From assembly GCF_023100945.1 (NCBI RefSeq), contig NZ_CP064689.1:8290001-8354000 (forward strand): DNA of 64,000 nt, written 5' to 3'. The first letter of the stretch is position 1, and each line of letters starts with the position of its first letter. Source of the stretch: Bradyrhizobium sp. 200. Lineage in GTDB: Bacteria > Pseudomonadota > Alphaproteobacteria > Rhizobiales > Xanthobacteraceae. The notes beneath the pieces were generated by a model. It had not been told where the DNA came from, did not search any database, and saw only the letters and a program-made list of their open reading frames with translations. A program made the translations under genes and the position numbers. Shown piece after piece: positions 20,536 to 28,889 of the stretch.

Positions 20536-20614
20536 CGTCATTGCGAGCGAAGCGAAGCAATCCATTCTTTCTTTATGCCGCGACATGGATTGCTTCGCTG
20601 TGCTCGCAATGACG
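20536..20614. repeat. Palindromic interspersed repeat, family A
   Basis: Second copy of the family seen at 5487-5570. The outer arms CGTCATTGCGAGCG and TGCTCGCAATGACG and the inner arms GCAATCCAT and ATGGATTGC are shared with that copy, while the loop differs. Confidence 0.85.
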
Positions 20615-20807
20615 CGGAGAGAGCTGTCATGCCCGCGACGGGCATCCAGTACGCCGCGGCCTATCGATTCCATCACTGCTGTCTCTGGGTACTGGATCGT
20701 CCGCCCCAGTGCGCAATTGCGCACAAGGCGGACGATGACGACTGAATATGCATTCGCGATCTCGCGGCGCATTGCGTCCGAGGTTTGCATCTTCGTTTGC
20801 CCTCTTC

Positions 20808-21190
20808 GAAATCAGAGGGCGCAGGGAAGACCGGGTGCTTGCTGCACCCGCGGTCTCGCGTGCGATTTGCGCAAACAAAAATGCACACGAGCATACAGGG
20901 CAGCGGGAGCATTCCGGCCTTCCCTGCGCAATGGCTTTACGGCTTATAGCGTGCTCTTCCCGGAGAACGGCTCTTTTGCCTCCGTCGCCCCCGAGAAGCT
21001 TCGCTTCTCCAGGACTTAGCGCCAGCACCGCGGCGCCCGAACCACACGCCTTCGCCGTACGCTTCCGGCGCGTACGTCTAGCGCGCCATCCGCGTCCATC
21101 GCATCTCACCGCACGTTCGTGACGATCGCGAGCGCCCCTCATCCGCCGTGAGACGGGCGGAGTTATGCAGCTGATTTGGGTGAAAACGAA
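20808..21190. repeat. Long non-coding repeat typical of Bradyrhizobium intergenic DNA
   Basis: About 380 bases with no credible gene but with recognisable composition. It includes short inverted pairs such as GGGTGCTTGCTGCACCC near 20838 and GAAGCTTCGCTTC near 20995, and GTACGCTTCCGGCGCGTAC near 21058. From memory, near-identical text recurs in Bradyrhizobium genomes and has given rise to spurious small-protein annotations. I cannot confirm the copy number or exact ends here. It could be a dead mobile element or a structured RNA. Confidence 0.5.
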
Positions 21191-21423
21191 AGCGGAATAT
21201 TTTTTGAATCCGGACTTGACACGATTTCGGAAAATCCGAATTGATTTGGCCATGGGTTAGCTGTCGCGGGCGGCTGCATCAAATTGCACTTGTGCGCGAA
21301 GCAAATCAGTTCGCAGGGCTTGATGCTCGCGTGCTTGCCTTGTCGCTCATACAGGCGTGATCTAACATCGTGCTCCCAACAATAATAACGTGCGGGCCTG
21401 ATCCGCATTCAAGGGAGAAGACC

Positions 21424-22688
21424 ATGAAGGCATTCATGATGGCCGCGGCGGTCGTTGCCGGCATCGCTGCCAATGCGGCGAACGCCGCGCCGCTGCCCGA
21501 GGCAAAGCCGGATGACGTCGGATTTTCGCAGCAAGGGCTGGCCCGCCTGGACGATTTTTTCGCCCGCGAGATCGCCGCGAAACGTGTGCCCGGCGCGGTA
21601 GTCGCGATCGCTCGCGACGGAAAGCTCGTTCAGTACAAGGCGTACGGCAGCTAGATCCCACCAAGGGCACGCCGATGCCGCTGGATGCCGTGTTCGCGCT
21701 TGCCTCCATGACCAAGCCGATGGCCGCCGTCGCGGGCCTGACACTTATGGAACATGGCCGCCTGCCTCTTCAGGCAAAGCTTGCCGACTACTATCCCGCG
21801 TTCGCCGGGATGAAGGTAGGCGTTCCGCAGGCGGATGGTTCGCTGAAGTTTGAAGCGCAGGTTTCACCGATCTTCATCCACGACCTTTATCGGCACACAT
21901 CCGGCCTGATGTATGGAGGACGCCCGGACAGCTCGAGCCCGGTAGCGCGTCAGTACCCGGACGGAACAGCGCCGGCGATCGAGGGTGATACGCAAGCGTT
22001 CATCGATCGCATCACCAAGCTGCCGCTGGCGCGCCAACCGGCGACGGTTTTCGAGTACGGCTTCTCGATCGATGTGCTCGGCGCGGTCGTCGAAAAAGTG
22101 AGCGAGCAGCGGCTTGGCGACTATCTGGCCAGCAATGTGTGGCGGCCGCTCGGCATGAAGGACGCCACGTTCCAACCCGCGGAGGCGCAGCGCGCCCGTC
22201 TTGCCCGGCCATTTCCCAATGACCCGCTGACGGGCAAACCGCAGGCAATCAAACTTCTCGATACGCCAACGAAGTTCGACTGCGGCGGCGCCTGCGCGTG
22301 CGCAACCGTTGGCGACTACGTACGCTTTGGGCAAATGCTGCTCAACGGCGGCGAGCTCGACGGTCAGCGCATTCTCGGGCCCAAGACCGTGCATCACATG
22401 GTCACCAATCATCTCGGGCCGGAGATCAAGAACAACGTCGCCAACGTGGAGCCGCATCGCGGCGGCTTCAGCTTCGGCCTTGGCGTCGCCGTGCGTACGA
22501 GCGAGGGCCTGTCCTCGGTTCCGGGCAATCCCGGCGAGTTCACCTGGAATGGCGCCTATGGCATGCAGTTCTTCTGCGACCCGAAGGAGCGCCTTGTCGT
22601 CGTTGTGGGAACGGCGGCGCCCGGCGAACTTCGGAAGTACTATCGCGAGCAGGTCCAGGACATCGTCTACGGCGCCATGGTGCGGTAA
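21424..22688 (+). pseudogene. Serine hydrolase (beta-lactamase family), frameshifted
   Basis: The gene starts at the ATG at 21424 with AAGGGAGAAG upstream and a signal peptide (AAAVVAGIAANAANAAP). The first part ends at a TAG at 21652-21654 after KAYGS. The rest, open through 22688 in another frame, continues LDPTKGTPMPLDAVF with the catalytic SxxK as SMTKP, then YRHTSGLMYGG and a C-terminal GNPGEFTWNGAYG. The two parts join perfectly if one base is restored near 21649. It belongs to the class C beta-lactamase/esterase family and would be exported. It is either a recent pseudogene or a sequence error. Confidence 0.82.
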
Positions 22689-22708
22689 GTCTTTGCACGG
22701 TCACGACT

Positions 22709-22799
22709 GTAGGGTGGGCAAAGGAGCGAAGCGACGTGCCCACCATCTATCCCGATGACGATTGAATGGTGGGCACGCTTCGCTTTGCCCACCCTACGG
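22709..22799. repeat. Palindromic interspersed repeat, family B
   Basis: The left arm TAGGGTGGGCAAAGGAGCGA and the right arm ending CTTTGCCCACCCTACGG match the copy at 5582-5674. It lies between two convergent genes (serine hydrolase and cysE), where it may act as a bidirectional transcript end. Confidence 0.85.
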
Positions 22800-22815
22800 T
22801 TCTGCGCTTACCGGC

Positions 22816-23577
22816 CTACGCGAGCATCATCGGCTCGGGGCAGTTCGTCAGCCGTGCAGGCACGCCAATCGCGGTGCAGCCATTGGGCACGTCATGCTCG
22901 ACGACCGCACCCGCGCCGATCTTGGCGTAATCGCCGACGCTGACATTGCCGATAATGCTTGATCCGGCGCTGAGATAAACTCCCCTGCCGATTTTCGGAG
23001 CGTGGTCCGGCTCCGAATGTTTTCGGCCGATGGTGACGTTCTGCAGGATCGTCACCTCGTCGCCGATCGCGGCGAAGGCGCCGACGATGATGCCGGTGGC
23101 GTGATCGAGAAATACCGACGTTCCGATCGATGCTGTGGGGTGAATGCTGACCTGAAGCTGATCGGACGACAGGCTTTGCAACAGCAGCGCCAGATCGGTG
23201 CGCCGCTCGCGCCAGAGCCAATGCGAGACGCGCCAGGCCTGCAGCGCGACGTATCCCTTGAAGTTCAACAGCGGTGGCAGAAGCGCCGTCGTCGCGGGAT
23301 CGTGAACGGCGATGCTCTGCAGATCGCGGCTCGCCGCATCGATCAGATCGGGCGAACTGCCGAACGCGTCGCGGGCAAGCTGCGCAAACCGCGCGCGATC
23401 CGCCGGACTCTTGCCGAGCCGCGCGCCGATCTGGTGCGCGAGCGCATGAGCGAACTCAGGATGATCGAGAATCGCCGATGACAGCGCCGCCCCGAATACC
23501 GGGTCGCGCGCCACCGCGCTTTCCGCTTCACGCCGGATCGAGTGCCAGAGTTGATCGTGAGAGAGGATTGCATTCAT
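22816..23577 (-). CDS. cysE: Serine O-acetyltransferase CysE
   Basis: This encodes 253 residues. CysE acetylates L-serine with acetyl-CoA, the first step of cysteine synthesis. The N-terminal helical SATase domain starts LWHSIRREAESAVARDP. The left-handed beta-helix carries hexapeptide repeats with the signatures DHATGIIVG and IGRKHSEPDHAPKIG and ends in VPARLTNCPEP. The start at 23577 fits the family length. No other cysteine gene is adjacent. Confidence 0.94.
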   Translation of the reverse strand: MNAILSHDQLWHSIRREAESAVARDPVFGAALSSAILDHPEFAHALAHQIGARLGKSPADRARFAQLARDAFGSSPDLIDAASRDLQSIAVHDPATTALLPPLLNFKGYVALQAWRVSHWLWRERRTDLALLLQSLSSDQLQVSIHPTASIGTSVFLDHATGIIVGAFAAIGDEVTILQNVTIGRKHSEPDHAPKIGRGVYLSAGSSIIGNVSVGDYAKIGAGAVVEHDVPNGCTAIGVPARLTNCPEPMMLA

Positions 23578-23754
23578 GACGGCCGCCCCGGATTAGCGCG
23601 CCCGCATAATATAGAGCGGCTGCGAAACAGCGCCATGAGGCTCGGCGCCAAAAAACAGACCGCCCACCTGCTTTCGCAGATGGGCGGCCGTATCGCCGTC
23701 AGGCATCATGGGGGCATCACGCCTGAGGCTGAATGCCTGTCCTGAGGTCGAACC

Positions 23755-24243
23755 TCAGCCCTGCTGCGGCTGGTCGTTCGGCGGGGTCGGACGCTGCTTG
23801 TGCTGCGCCATGAACTGGTCGAACTCTTCCTTGTCCTTGGCATGACGCAGGCGGTCGAGGAAATTCTTGAACTCGACCTGCTCTTCCTCGAGACGGCGCA
23901 GGGTTTCCATGCGGTACTCGTCGAAGGCGCGGTTGCCGCTGGACGACGGGCCGAAGCCGAAGCCGCCAAAGCCGCGGCGATCCATGCGGCCGCGCATCCG
24001 GTCCATCTTGTACTGCATCCGCTCGATCTTGTTCTGCCAGCGATCCTGATGACTCCAGCAACCCATTTTTCTGCTCCCTAGTGTGAAAAAAAGAAGGGCA
24101 AGGCCGATCGGCCACCAGATGATGAAGCCCAGGATGGTCACCGCGATCCAGCCGGGGTGCCAGGGGCTTTCAAGCATATGCGGGCGATAGTGCTGCTCTT
24201 CAGTCGGGCCGCGCCATCGATTGACATCTGCGGTGTAGGCCAT
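23755..24243 (-). CDS. DUF2852 family membrane protein
   Basis: This encodes 162 residues with one or two membrane helices (WIAVTILGFIIWWPIGLALLFF, residues ~35-58) followed by a long charged helical region. The pattern matches DUF2852 proteins of alphaproteobacteria, whose function is unknown. The ATG at 24243 has GGAGAGGGA immediately upstream, so I prefer it over two upstream starts. It lies downstream of a TetR regulator on the same strand and has an inverted repeat upstream resembling the TetR gene's own operator. Confidence 0.82.
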   Translation of the reverse strand: MAYTADVNRWRGPTEEQHYRPHMLESPWHPGWIAVTILGFIIWWPIGLALLFFTLGSRKMGCWSHQDRWQNKIERMQYKMDRMRGRMDRRGFGGFGFGPSSSGNRAFDEYRMETLRRLEEEQVEFKNFLDRLRHAKDKEEFDQFMAQHKQRPTPPNDQPQQG

Positions 24244-24278
24244 TTCCCTCTCCATGACGGCAATCACGCCGTTGTGAA

Positions 24279-24295
24279 TGTAAATAACATTTACA
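24279..24295. promoter_or_regulatory. Operator-like palindrome upstream of DUF2852 gene
   Basis: TGTAAATAACATTTACA is a 17-base near-perfect palindrome (TGTAAA-N5-TTTACA) 36 bases upstream of the DUF2852 start. It shares the TGTRAA-N5-TTTACA pattern with the site over the start of the neighbouring TetR gene, so the same regulator may bind both. Confidence 0.6.
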
Positions 24296-24350
24296 TACCT
24301 AAACCATCCAGCGTTTTTGTCAAGCGGGGGGCTGACGGCCGCCGGTAAAA

Positions 24351-25064
24351 TTATTTTGGGGTGCCCCAGGGACCACCCGCGGGCGGCACCGGCGGCGGAC
24401 CCGGTGGTTTCGCCTCCGGCCGGCGGTCGGTCGGGAAGCCGAGGCCACGCAGATAGATCAGCACTTCGGCTTCCAGCAGTTCCTCGGGCGACATCGGCAG
24501 CTTGCGCCGCGCCGCGTCGCCGCGGCCGAACAGCGAGGCCACGCCGTGCGACATCGACCAGATGTGCAGCGCCATCATCATCGCCGGCGGCCGCGGCATG
24601 CCGGGCGGCGCCATCGTCGCCAGCCGCTCGGCGGCGGCGCGGATGATGGCGAAAGCGCGCTCGCTGGCGGCCATCAATGTGGGGTTTGCATCGACCGGAA
24701 GGCCGGATTCGAACATCGCCGAATAGAATGCGGGCTCGTTGCGCGCAAACGCCAGATAGGCCTTGCCGACGCGCTCGAACGCCGTGACCGTGTCCGGACG
24801 GCCGTCGTCCCAGGCCTGCGTCAGCAGGGCCTCGAACTGCTCAAAGCCGCGCTGGGCGATCGAGGACAGCAATTCATCGCGGTCGCGAAAGTGCCGGTAC
24901 GGCGCTGCGGGGCTCACGCCGGCCATCCGCGCGGCATCGGCAAAGGTGAAGCCGGCCGCGCCTTTCTCGGCGATCAAGCCGAGCGCCGCCTGCAGCAACG
25001 CCTCTTTCAGATTGCCGTGGTGGTAGCCGCGCTCGCTGCGGCGTTGTTCCTTGCGCCAGCTCAT
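24351..25064 (-). CDS. TetR/AcrR family transcriptional regulator
   Basis: This encodes 237 residues. The N-terminal helix-turn-helix is FTFADAARMAGVSPAAPYRHF (about residues 38-60), a standard TetR form. A C-terminal ligand domain follows, then a Pro-rich tail. Its start codon lies inside a 33-base inverted repeat, so it probably represses itself. DUF2852 is the next gene downstream and carries a similar operator, making it the likely target. Confidence 0.9.
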   Translation of the reverse strand: MSWRKEQRRSERGYHHGNLKEALLQAALGLIAEKGAAGFTFADAARMAGVSPAAPYRHFRDRDELLSSIAQRGFEQFEALLTQAWDDGRPDTVTAFERVGKAYLAFARNEPAFYSAMFESGLPVDANPTLMAASERAFAIIRAAAERLATMAPPGMPRPPAMMMALHIWSMSHGVASLFGRGDAARRKLPMSPEELLEAEVLIYLRGLGFPTDRRPEAKPPGPPPVPPAGGPWGTPK

Positions 25065-25088
25065 GTGAAAGACTTTTACATGAGCTGG
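25056..25088. promoter_or_regulatory. Probable autoregulatory operator of the TetR gene
   Basis: CCAGCTCATGTGAAAG and CTTTTACATGAGCTGG form 16-base inverted arms (15 of 16 matching) around a single central A. The repeat covers the ATG of the TetR gene. The core TGTGAA-AGACT-TTTACA matches the palindrome at 24279-24295. Confidence 0.75.
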
Positions 25089-25169
25089 CTGAAAAGGTCA
25101 CTTATTTTGAGACCGTTAACCGGCGTTCACCAAGATTAACGTCGTGGGGAAAGCGGCACAGATTCCGGA

Positions 25170-25535
25170 CTAACCGCCCGGGATCGGGAGGACCGGCATG
25201 ATCTCCACGCGCTCGCCGGGAAAGATCGTAAAATGCGGGTGGTTCTCGAACAGTTTCGCGGCGGCCTCATGCGAGCCGGCGCGCACCACCGTGAAGGCGC
25301 CCATTTCGTTGGCGATGTCGGCAATACCGTTTGAATCGATCTTCTTGGTCTTGCCGAGCGGGCCACCCATGCCGACGATCGCCGCCTGGTGCTGTTCAAC
25401 CCAAGCCTTCCACGCCGCGATTCCCTGCTGCTCCCTGGCGCGCCGCTCGGCCTCAGGCAGCGCATTCCAGGCCTCCATTTTCGCACTGGTCTTGCTGCCG
25501 AGGAACACGGCGAGGAACGTATCGTTGGTGCTCAT
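25170..25535 (-). CDS. YCII-related small protein
   Basis: This encodes 121 residues of an alpha/beta ferredoxin-like fold related to YCII/DGPF proteins; the C-terminal half (GAFTVVRAGSHEAAAKLFENHPHF, split here for reading as AGSHEAAAKLF) resembles the second half of the YCII domain. The ATG at 25535 has GGGAGGAG upstream; the longer frame from 25754 is rejected. It is the first of three such small proteins in a row on the minus strand. The function is unknown. Confidence 0.75.
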   Translation of the reverse strand: MSTNDTFLAVFLGSKTSAKMEAWNALPEAERRAREQQGIAAWKAWVEQHQAAIVGMGGPLGKTKKIDSNGIADIANEMGAFTVVRAGSHEAAAKLFENHPHFTIFPGERVEIMPVLPIPGG

Positions 25536-25621
25536 GAGGGTTCTCCTCCCTTGCAGTTGACGAATTGCGATAGACTCTCGACTTAACGGCCTGCGCGAGC
25601 CCTGTTGCAGCGCCTCCGGAC

Positions 25622-26047
25622 TCACCGCGCCTTGTGTGCACTTCCCTTCTGCAACTCCTCGAAGCCTTTGGCCGCCTGCTGCACTTCCTCGGAGAAATCG
25701 GCCATCTCCTGCACCTGGCGGATCTCGATGACCTCGTTCTCGGAGGCCGGGCATTTTTTCGCCCAGGCGATCGCCTCCTCGCGCGATTTCACGTCGATCA
25801 TCCAGTAGCCGCCGAGCACTTCCTTGGCCTCGGTGAAGGGACCGTCGGTGACGACAGGCTTGCCGGTGGCGAAGGAAACCCGCGCGCCCATCGACGGCGG
25901 ATGCAGACCGTCGAGCGCGATCAGCACGCCGGCCTCCTTCAGCGCCTCGTTGTATTTCATCATCGCCTTGACCCGTTCAGGGTCGAGCTGGACGTCCGGC
26001 GGCGCGGTCTCATAGCCCAGGGGGATCATCAGCATCATGAATCGCAT
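25622..26047 (-). CDS. DGPF-domain (YCII family) protein
   Basis: This encodes 141 residues. The DGPF motif is present as VVTDGPFTEAKEVLGGYWMI. Such proteins share the YCII fold and are often linked to ECF sigma factors of the ECF42 group, but no sigma factor is adjacent here; one lies at 38985-40256. A GGA ribosome site precedes the ATG at 26047. The molecular role is not known. Confidence 0.88.
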   Translation of the reverse strand: MRFMMLMIPLGYETAPPDVQLDPERVKAMMKYNEALKEAGVLIALDGLHPPSMGARVSFATGKPVVTDGPFTEAKEVLGGYWMIDVKSREEAIAWAKKCPASENEVIEIRQVQEMADFSEEVQQAAKGFEELQKGSAHKAR

Positions 26048-26116
26048 GGTGTGTCCTTGTTTTCACTGAGTCATTCCGGGGCGCGAAGCGAACTCGGAAT
26101 CTGGAGGTGACAAGCG

Positions 26117-26533
26117 TCACTTCTTCGCGGTCTGTGTCCGCAGCCGCTCTTCCTGCTCGCGCAGTTCGGGGGTGAGTGCTTCGCCGAAATCCTCTGTCGT
26201 GAACACCTGGCGGATCTCGATCTCGTCGCCATCGGCGAATGGCGCGCGCTTCATCCACTCGATCGCTTCGTCCAGCGACTTGGTGTTGATCAGCCAGAAG
26301 CCGCAGACGAGATCGTTGCTCGGTGCGAACGGACCGCGGCTGACGCCGCCCTGCCCGCTGCCATACTTGATCCGCGCGCCCTTCGCGGTCGGATGCAGGC
26401 CCTCGCCCGCTTCCATCACGCCGGCCTTGACCAATTCCTCGTTGAACTTGCCCATCGCGGTCAGCAGTTCCGTGCTTGGCATCACGCCGGCTTCCGTATC
26501 CTTGCTGGCCTTCACAATCACCATGAATCGCAT
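26117..26533 (-). CDS. DGPF-like (YCII family) protein
   Basis: This encodes 138 residues, a paralogue of the next gene. The family motif is changed to SRGPFAPSNDLVCGFWLI, so the D of DGPF is lost. N-terminus MRFMVIVKASKDTEAG and the C-terminal EIRQVFTTEDF match the group. GGAG precedes the ATG. The 69-base gap to the next paralogue contains a short inverted repeat (ATTCCGG against CTCGGAAT). Confidence 0.87.
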   Translation of the reverse strand: MRFMVIVKASKDTEAGVMPSTELLTAMGKFNEELVKAGVMEAGEGLHPTAKGARIKYGSGQGGVSRGPFAPSNDLVCGFWLINTKSLDEAIEWMKRAPFADGDEIEIRQVFTTEDFGEALTPELREQEERLRTQTAKK

Positions 26534-26725
26534 CGCTATTCTCCGGTTTGACCTGTTTGGGCCGCCACCGTCCTGTCGGCCTTCGTCAACAAGACGAGCG
26601 GGCTTCTACGCCCCCGACATGTCAGTGAAAATTATTTTGCAGGTAATTTGCCCGGCCGCCGCATATTCGGACCTCATAGTCCGACTCAGAAAGCGATCAA
26701 TGATTCGGGCATTTTGCGTCTAGCT

Positions 26726-26756
26726 CGTCATGCCCGGGCTTGTCCCGGCCATGACG
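26726..26756. repeat. Short palindromic repeat
   Basis: CGTCATG and CATGACG close a hairpin whose inner arms are CCCGGG and CCCGG. This resembles a common Bradyrhizobium intergenic palindrome. It lies between the end of the GST gene and the start of the DGPF-like gene. Confidence 0.7.
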
Positions 26757-26800
26757 GAAACCCGGGACCTGAAAATGCTGGCTGCTTTTCGGTCCGGCTC

Positions 26801-27454
26801 TTAGGACTCCTTGGGCACCATCTGGAAATACGGCTCCGCCTCCCTCACCACGCGCGCGAACGAGGGACGCGCCTTCAGCCGCTCGAAATAGGCGGCGAGG
26901 TTCCTGTTCGCATCACCGAACGGCACCGCCATGCTGCCGTAGAACAGCGACGGCGCGGCGGCGCAATCGGCGAGGCTGAAATCCTCGCCCGCCGCCCAGC
27001 CGCCGTTTGCCATTTGCTGCTCGATCATGGCGTAGGATATCAGCAATTGCGCGCGGGCTTCCTCGACGCCGAGCGCGTCCTTTTTGTCCGCAGGCCGCAG
27101 CCGGTCCAGCATGATCTTCTGCATCGGCAGATGCACATAGAGATCGTAGAAGCGGTCGCGCAGCCGCGTCTGCAAGGCGCGGGCGGGATCGTCGGGGATG
27201 AACCGGGTGCGGCCGCGATAGCGGGAATCGAGATATTCGACGATGATGCTCGATTCCGGCACGGTCTCGTCGCGCGCATCATCCCGCAGCACCGGAAATT
27301 TGCCTATTCCCCACAGCTTCACCAGCGCGGCGCGCTCGGCCGGATTGCCGAGATCGACCAGCTTCGGCGTGAACGGAATGTCGTTCTCGTACAGCGCAAT
27401 CAGCGCCTTCCAGCAGTACGAGGCCAGCGGGTGGAAATGCAGCGTCAGCGACAT
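26801..27454 (-). CDS. Glutathione S-transferase family protein
   Basis: This encodes 217 residues. The thioredoxin-like N-terminal domain shows LHFHPLASYCWKALIALYE, GKFPVLRDD and PESSIIVEYLD, the usual glutathione-binding segments. A helical C-terminal domain ends with RPSFARVVREAEPYF. It is cytosolic; the substrate is unknown. A 24-base tandem duplication sits just upstream of its start. Confidence 0.88.
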   Translation of the reverse strand: MSLTLHFHPLASYCWKALIALYENDIPFTPKLVDLGNPAERAALVKLWGIGKFPVLRDDARDETVPESSIIVEYLDSRYRGRTRFIPDDPARALQTRLRDRFYDLYVHLPMQKIMLDRLRPADKKDALGVEEARAQLLISYAMIEQQMANGGWAAGEDFSLADCAAAPSLFYGSMAVPFGDANRNLAAYFERLKARPSFARVVREAEPYFQMVPKES

Positions 27455-27465
27455 GGAAATCTCCC

Positions 27466-27513
27466 GGTATCGACGGGCCTTGCCCGCGAGGTATCGACGG
27501 GCCTTGCCCGCAA
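27466..27513. repeat. 24-bp tandem duplication
   Basis: Two head-to-tail copies of a 24-base unit beginning GGTATCGACGGGCCTTGCCC differ at one base near their ends. They fill the gap between the GST gene and the reductase-like gene. Confidence 0.85.
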
Positions 27514-27518
27514 GACGA

Positions 27519-28064
27519 TCAGCGTGCGGGCGCGTAGCGCAGGATCACGATGCCGGCCGATAACGGCCGGCTGTCGATCAGCTTCAGCTTGACCTTTTCA
27601 CCGGGCTTGAACAGCGGCGTTCCGCCGCCAAGAATGATCGGGTTCACCGCGATGCGGAACTCGTCGATCAATCCGTGCGGGATCAGGCTGGCAGCGAGAT
27701 CGGCGCTGCCGAACAGGAACAGATCCTTGGCGCTCTCGCGTTTCAGCTTGGCGACGGTTTCGGGAACGTCAGCGCCGAACATCTGCGTGTTGTTCCAGTC
27801 GGATTTCTTCACCGTGCGGGAGAAGACGTATTTCGGCGCGGCATTCATGAAATCGGCAACTGCGCCGGTCGCGCTCGGCCAGTGATTTGCCATCAGTTCG
27901 TAGGTGACCCGGCCGAACAGCAATCCGCCAGCGGCGTTCAACTGCTCGATCGACAGTTGCTCCAGTTCGTCGCCCCAGACGTCGGAATGCCAGGAAATAT
28001 CGCGGTTCGGGCCTTCGACGAAGCCGTCCAGCGTCATCAGGTTCCACATGATCAACTTGGCCAT
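27519..28064 (-). CDS. Dihydrofolate reductase-like (RibD C-terminal domain) protein
   Basis: This encodes 181 residues. The RibD_C fold is shown by KLIMWNLMTLDGFVEGP, LLFGRVTYELM, KYVFSRTV and VNPIILGGGTPLF. It is related to DHFR and the riboflavin reductase domain, but such stand-alone proteins have unknown substrates. The ATG at 28064 is chosen because GGAGG lies 7 bases upstream; a GTG one codon earlier is too close. It is divergent from an HxlR regulator, its probable controller. Confidence 0.87.
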   Translation of the reverse strand: MAKLIMWNLMTLDGFVEGPNRDISWHSDVWGDELEQLSIEQLNAAGGLLFGRVTYELMANHWPSATGAVADFMNAAPKYVFSRTVKKSDWNNTQMFGADVPETVAKLKRESAKDLFLFGSADLAASLIPHGLIDEFRIAVNPIILGGGTPLFKPGEKVKLKLIDSRPLSAGIVILRYAPAR

Positions 28065-28094
28065 CACGGCACCTCCCTAAAACTGATTGCAATT

Positions 28095-28108
28095 TACAAC
28101 TGGTTGTA
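28095..28108. promoter_or_regulatory. Operator-like palindrome in the divergent promoter region
   Basis: TACAACTGGTTGTA has 6-base inverted arms. It lies in the 114-base gap between the reductase-like gene and the HxlR gene, where an HxlR dimer would be expected to bind. Confidence 0.55.
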
Positions 28109-28123
28109 TCCTGAGGCAACTGA

Positions 28124-28135
28124 TGCAATATTGCA
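28124..28135. promoter_or_regulatory. Second palindrome in the same promoter region
   Basis: TGCAATATTGCA is a perfect 12-base palindrome, nearer the HxlR gene. It may be a second regulator site or part of a promoter. Confidence 0.45.
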
Positions 28136-28178
28136 AGCAGTTTTTTTGAGGGCGCCTTACCGCCCGTCTGGACCGAAC

Positions 28179-28676
28179 ATGACCGACATCAGCCGTTCCG
28201 GCTGCCCGATCAATCTCTCGCTGGAAGTGCTCGGCGACAAATGGAGCCTGCTCATCATCCGCGACATGATGTTCGGCAACCGGCGGCATTTTCGCGAACT
28301 GCTGACGAAGTCCGAGGAAGGCATCTCCTCCAACATTCTCGCCGACCGGCTCAAGACGCTGCTCGACGAAAAGATCATCACCCGCGAGGACGATCCCACG
28401 CACAAGCAGAAGGGAATCTATTCGCTGACGGAACAGGGCATCGAGCTGCTCCCCGTTCTCGCGCAGATGGCGGCCTGGGGTTACAAATATCTCCCCGTCA
28501 GCGAGGAGCTCGGCATCCGCGCGCGGCTGCTCAGCGAGGGCGGACCGAAACTATGGGCCGAGTTCATGGATGAATTGCGCGACAGCCATCTCGGCGTGAA
28601 GCGGCGCAAGCGAACGGGCCCGTCAGTCGGCGAGCGATTGCAGGCGGCGTATGAAAGCGTCGTGAACCGAAAATAG
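28179..28676 (+). CDS. HxlR-family transcriptional regulator
   Basis: This encodes 165 residues. The HxlR winged helix is clear: CPINLSLEVLGDKWSLLIIRD at the N-terminus (Cys at position 9 is typical of redox or aldehyde sensing members), FRELLTKSEEGISSNILADR and the wing with KGIYSLTEQG. The ATG at 28179 is taken over a much longer upstream frame. It probably controls the divergent reductase-like gene. Confidence 0.92.
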   Translation: MTDISRSGCPINLSLEVLGDKWSLLIIRDMMFGNRRHFRELLTKSEEGISSNILADRLKTLLDEKIITREDDPTHKQKGIYSLTEQGIELLPVLAQMAAWGYKYLPVSEELGIRARLLSEGGPKLWAEFMDELRDSHLGVKRRKRTGPSVGERLQAAYESVVNRK

Positions 28677-28889
28677 TCCCGGCTCATCTTGACGCCGGAG
28701 CGTTGCGCTCGCTCTGCGAGCGGCGCACGCAGATATATCTCAAAAGTCTACGCATGATGCGATGTTATCCGTCGTCTTACGGACAACAGCGTTAACGCAT
28801 TCTTTCTCTCTTTGAGCAAACGTCGAACGCCGGGGCGGTAGGGCCCGAATTGTCATTGATCAATGGCGTCGTCATTCTCTCATATTTAA

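Noticed and set aside
20171..21019. A 282-residue frame in the gap upstream of tolQ
   Set aside because: It crosses a family A palindrome and the long non-coding repeat and has no protein-like pattern.
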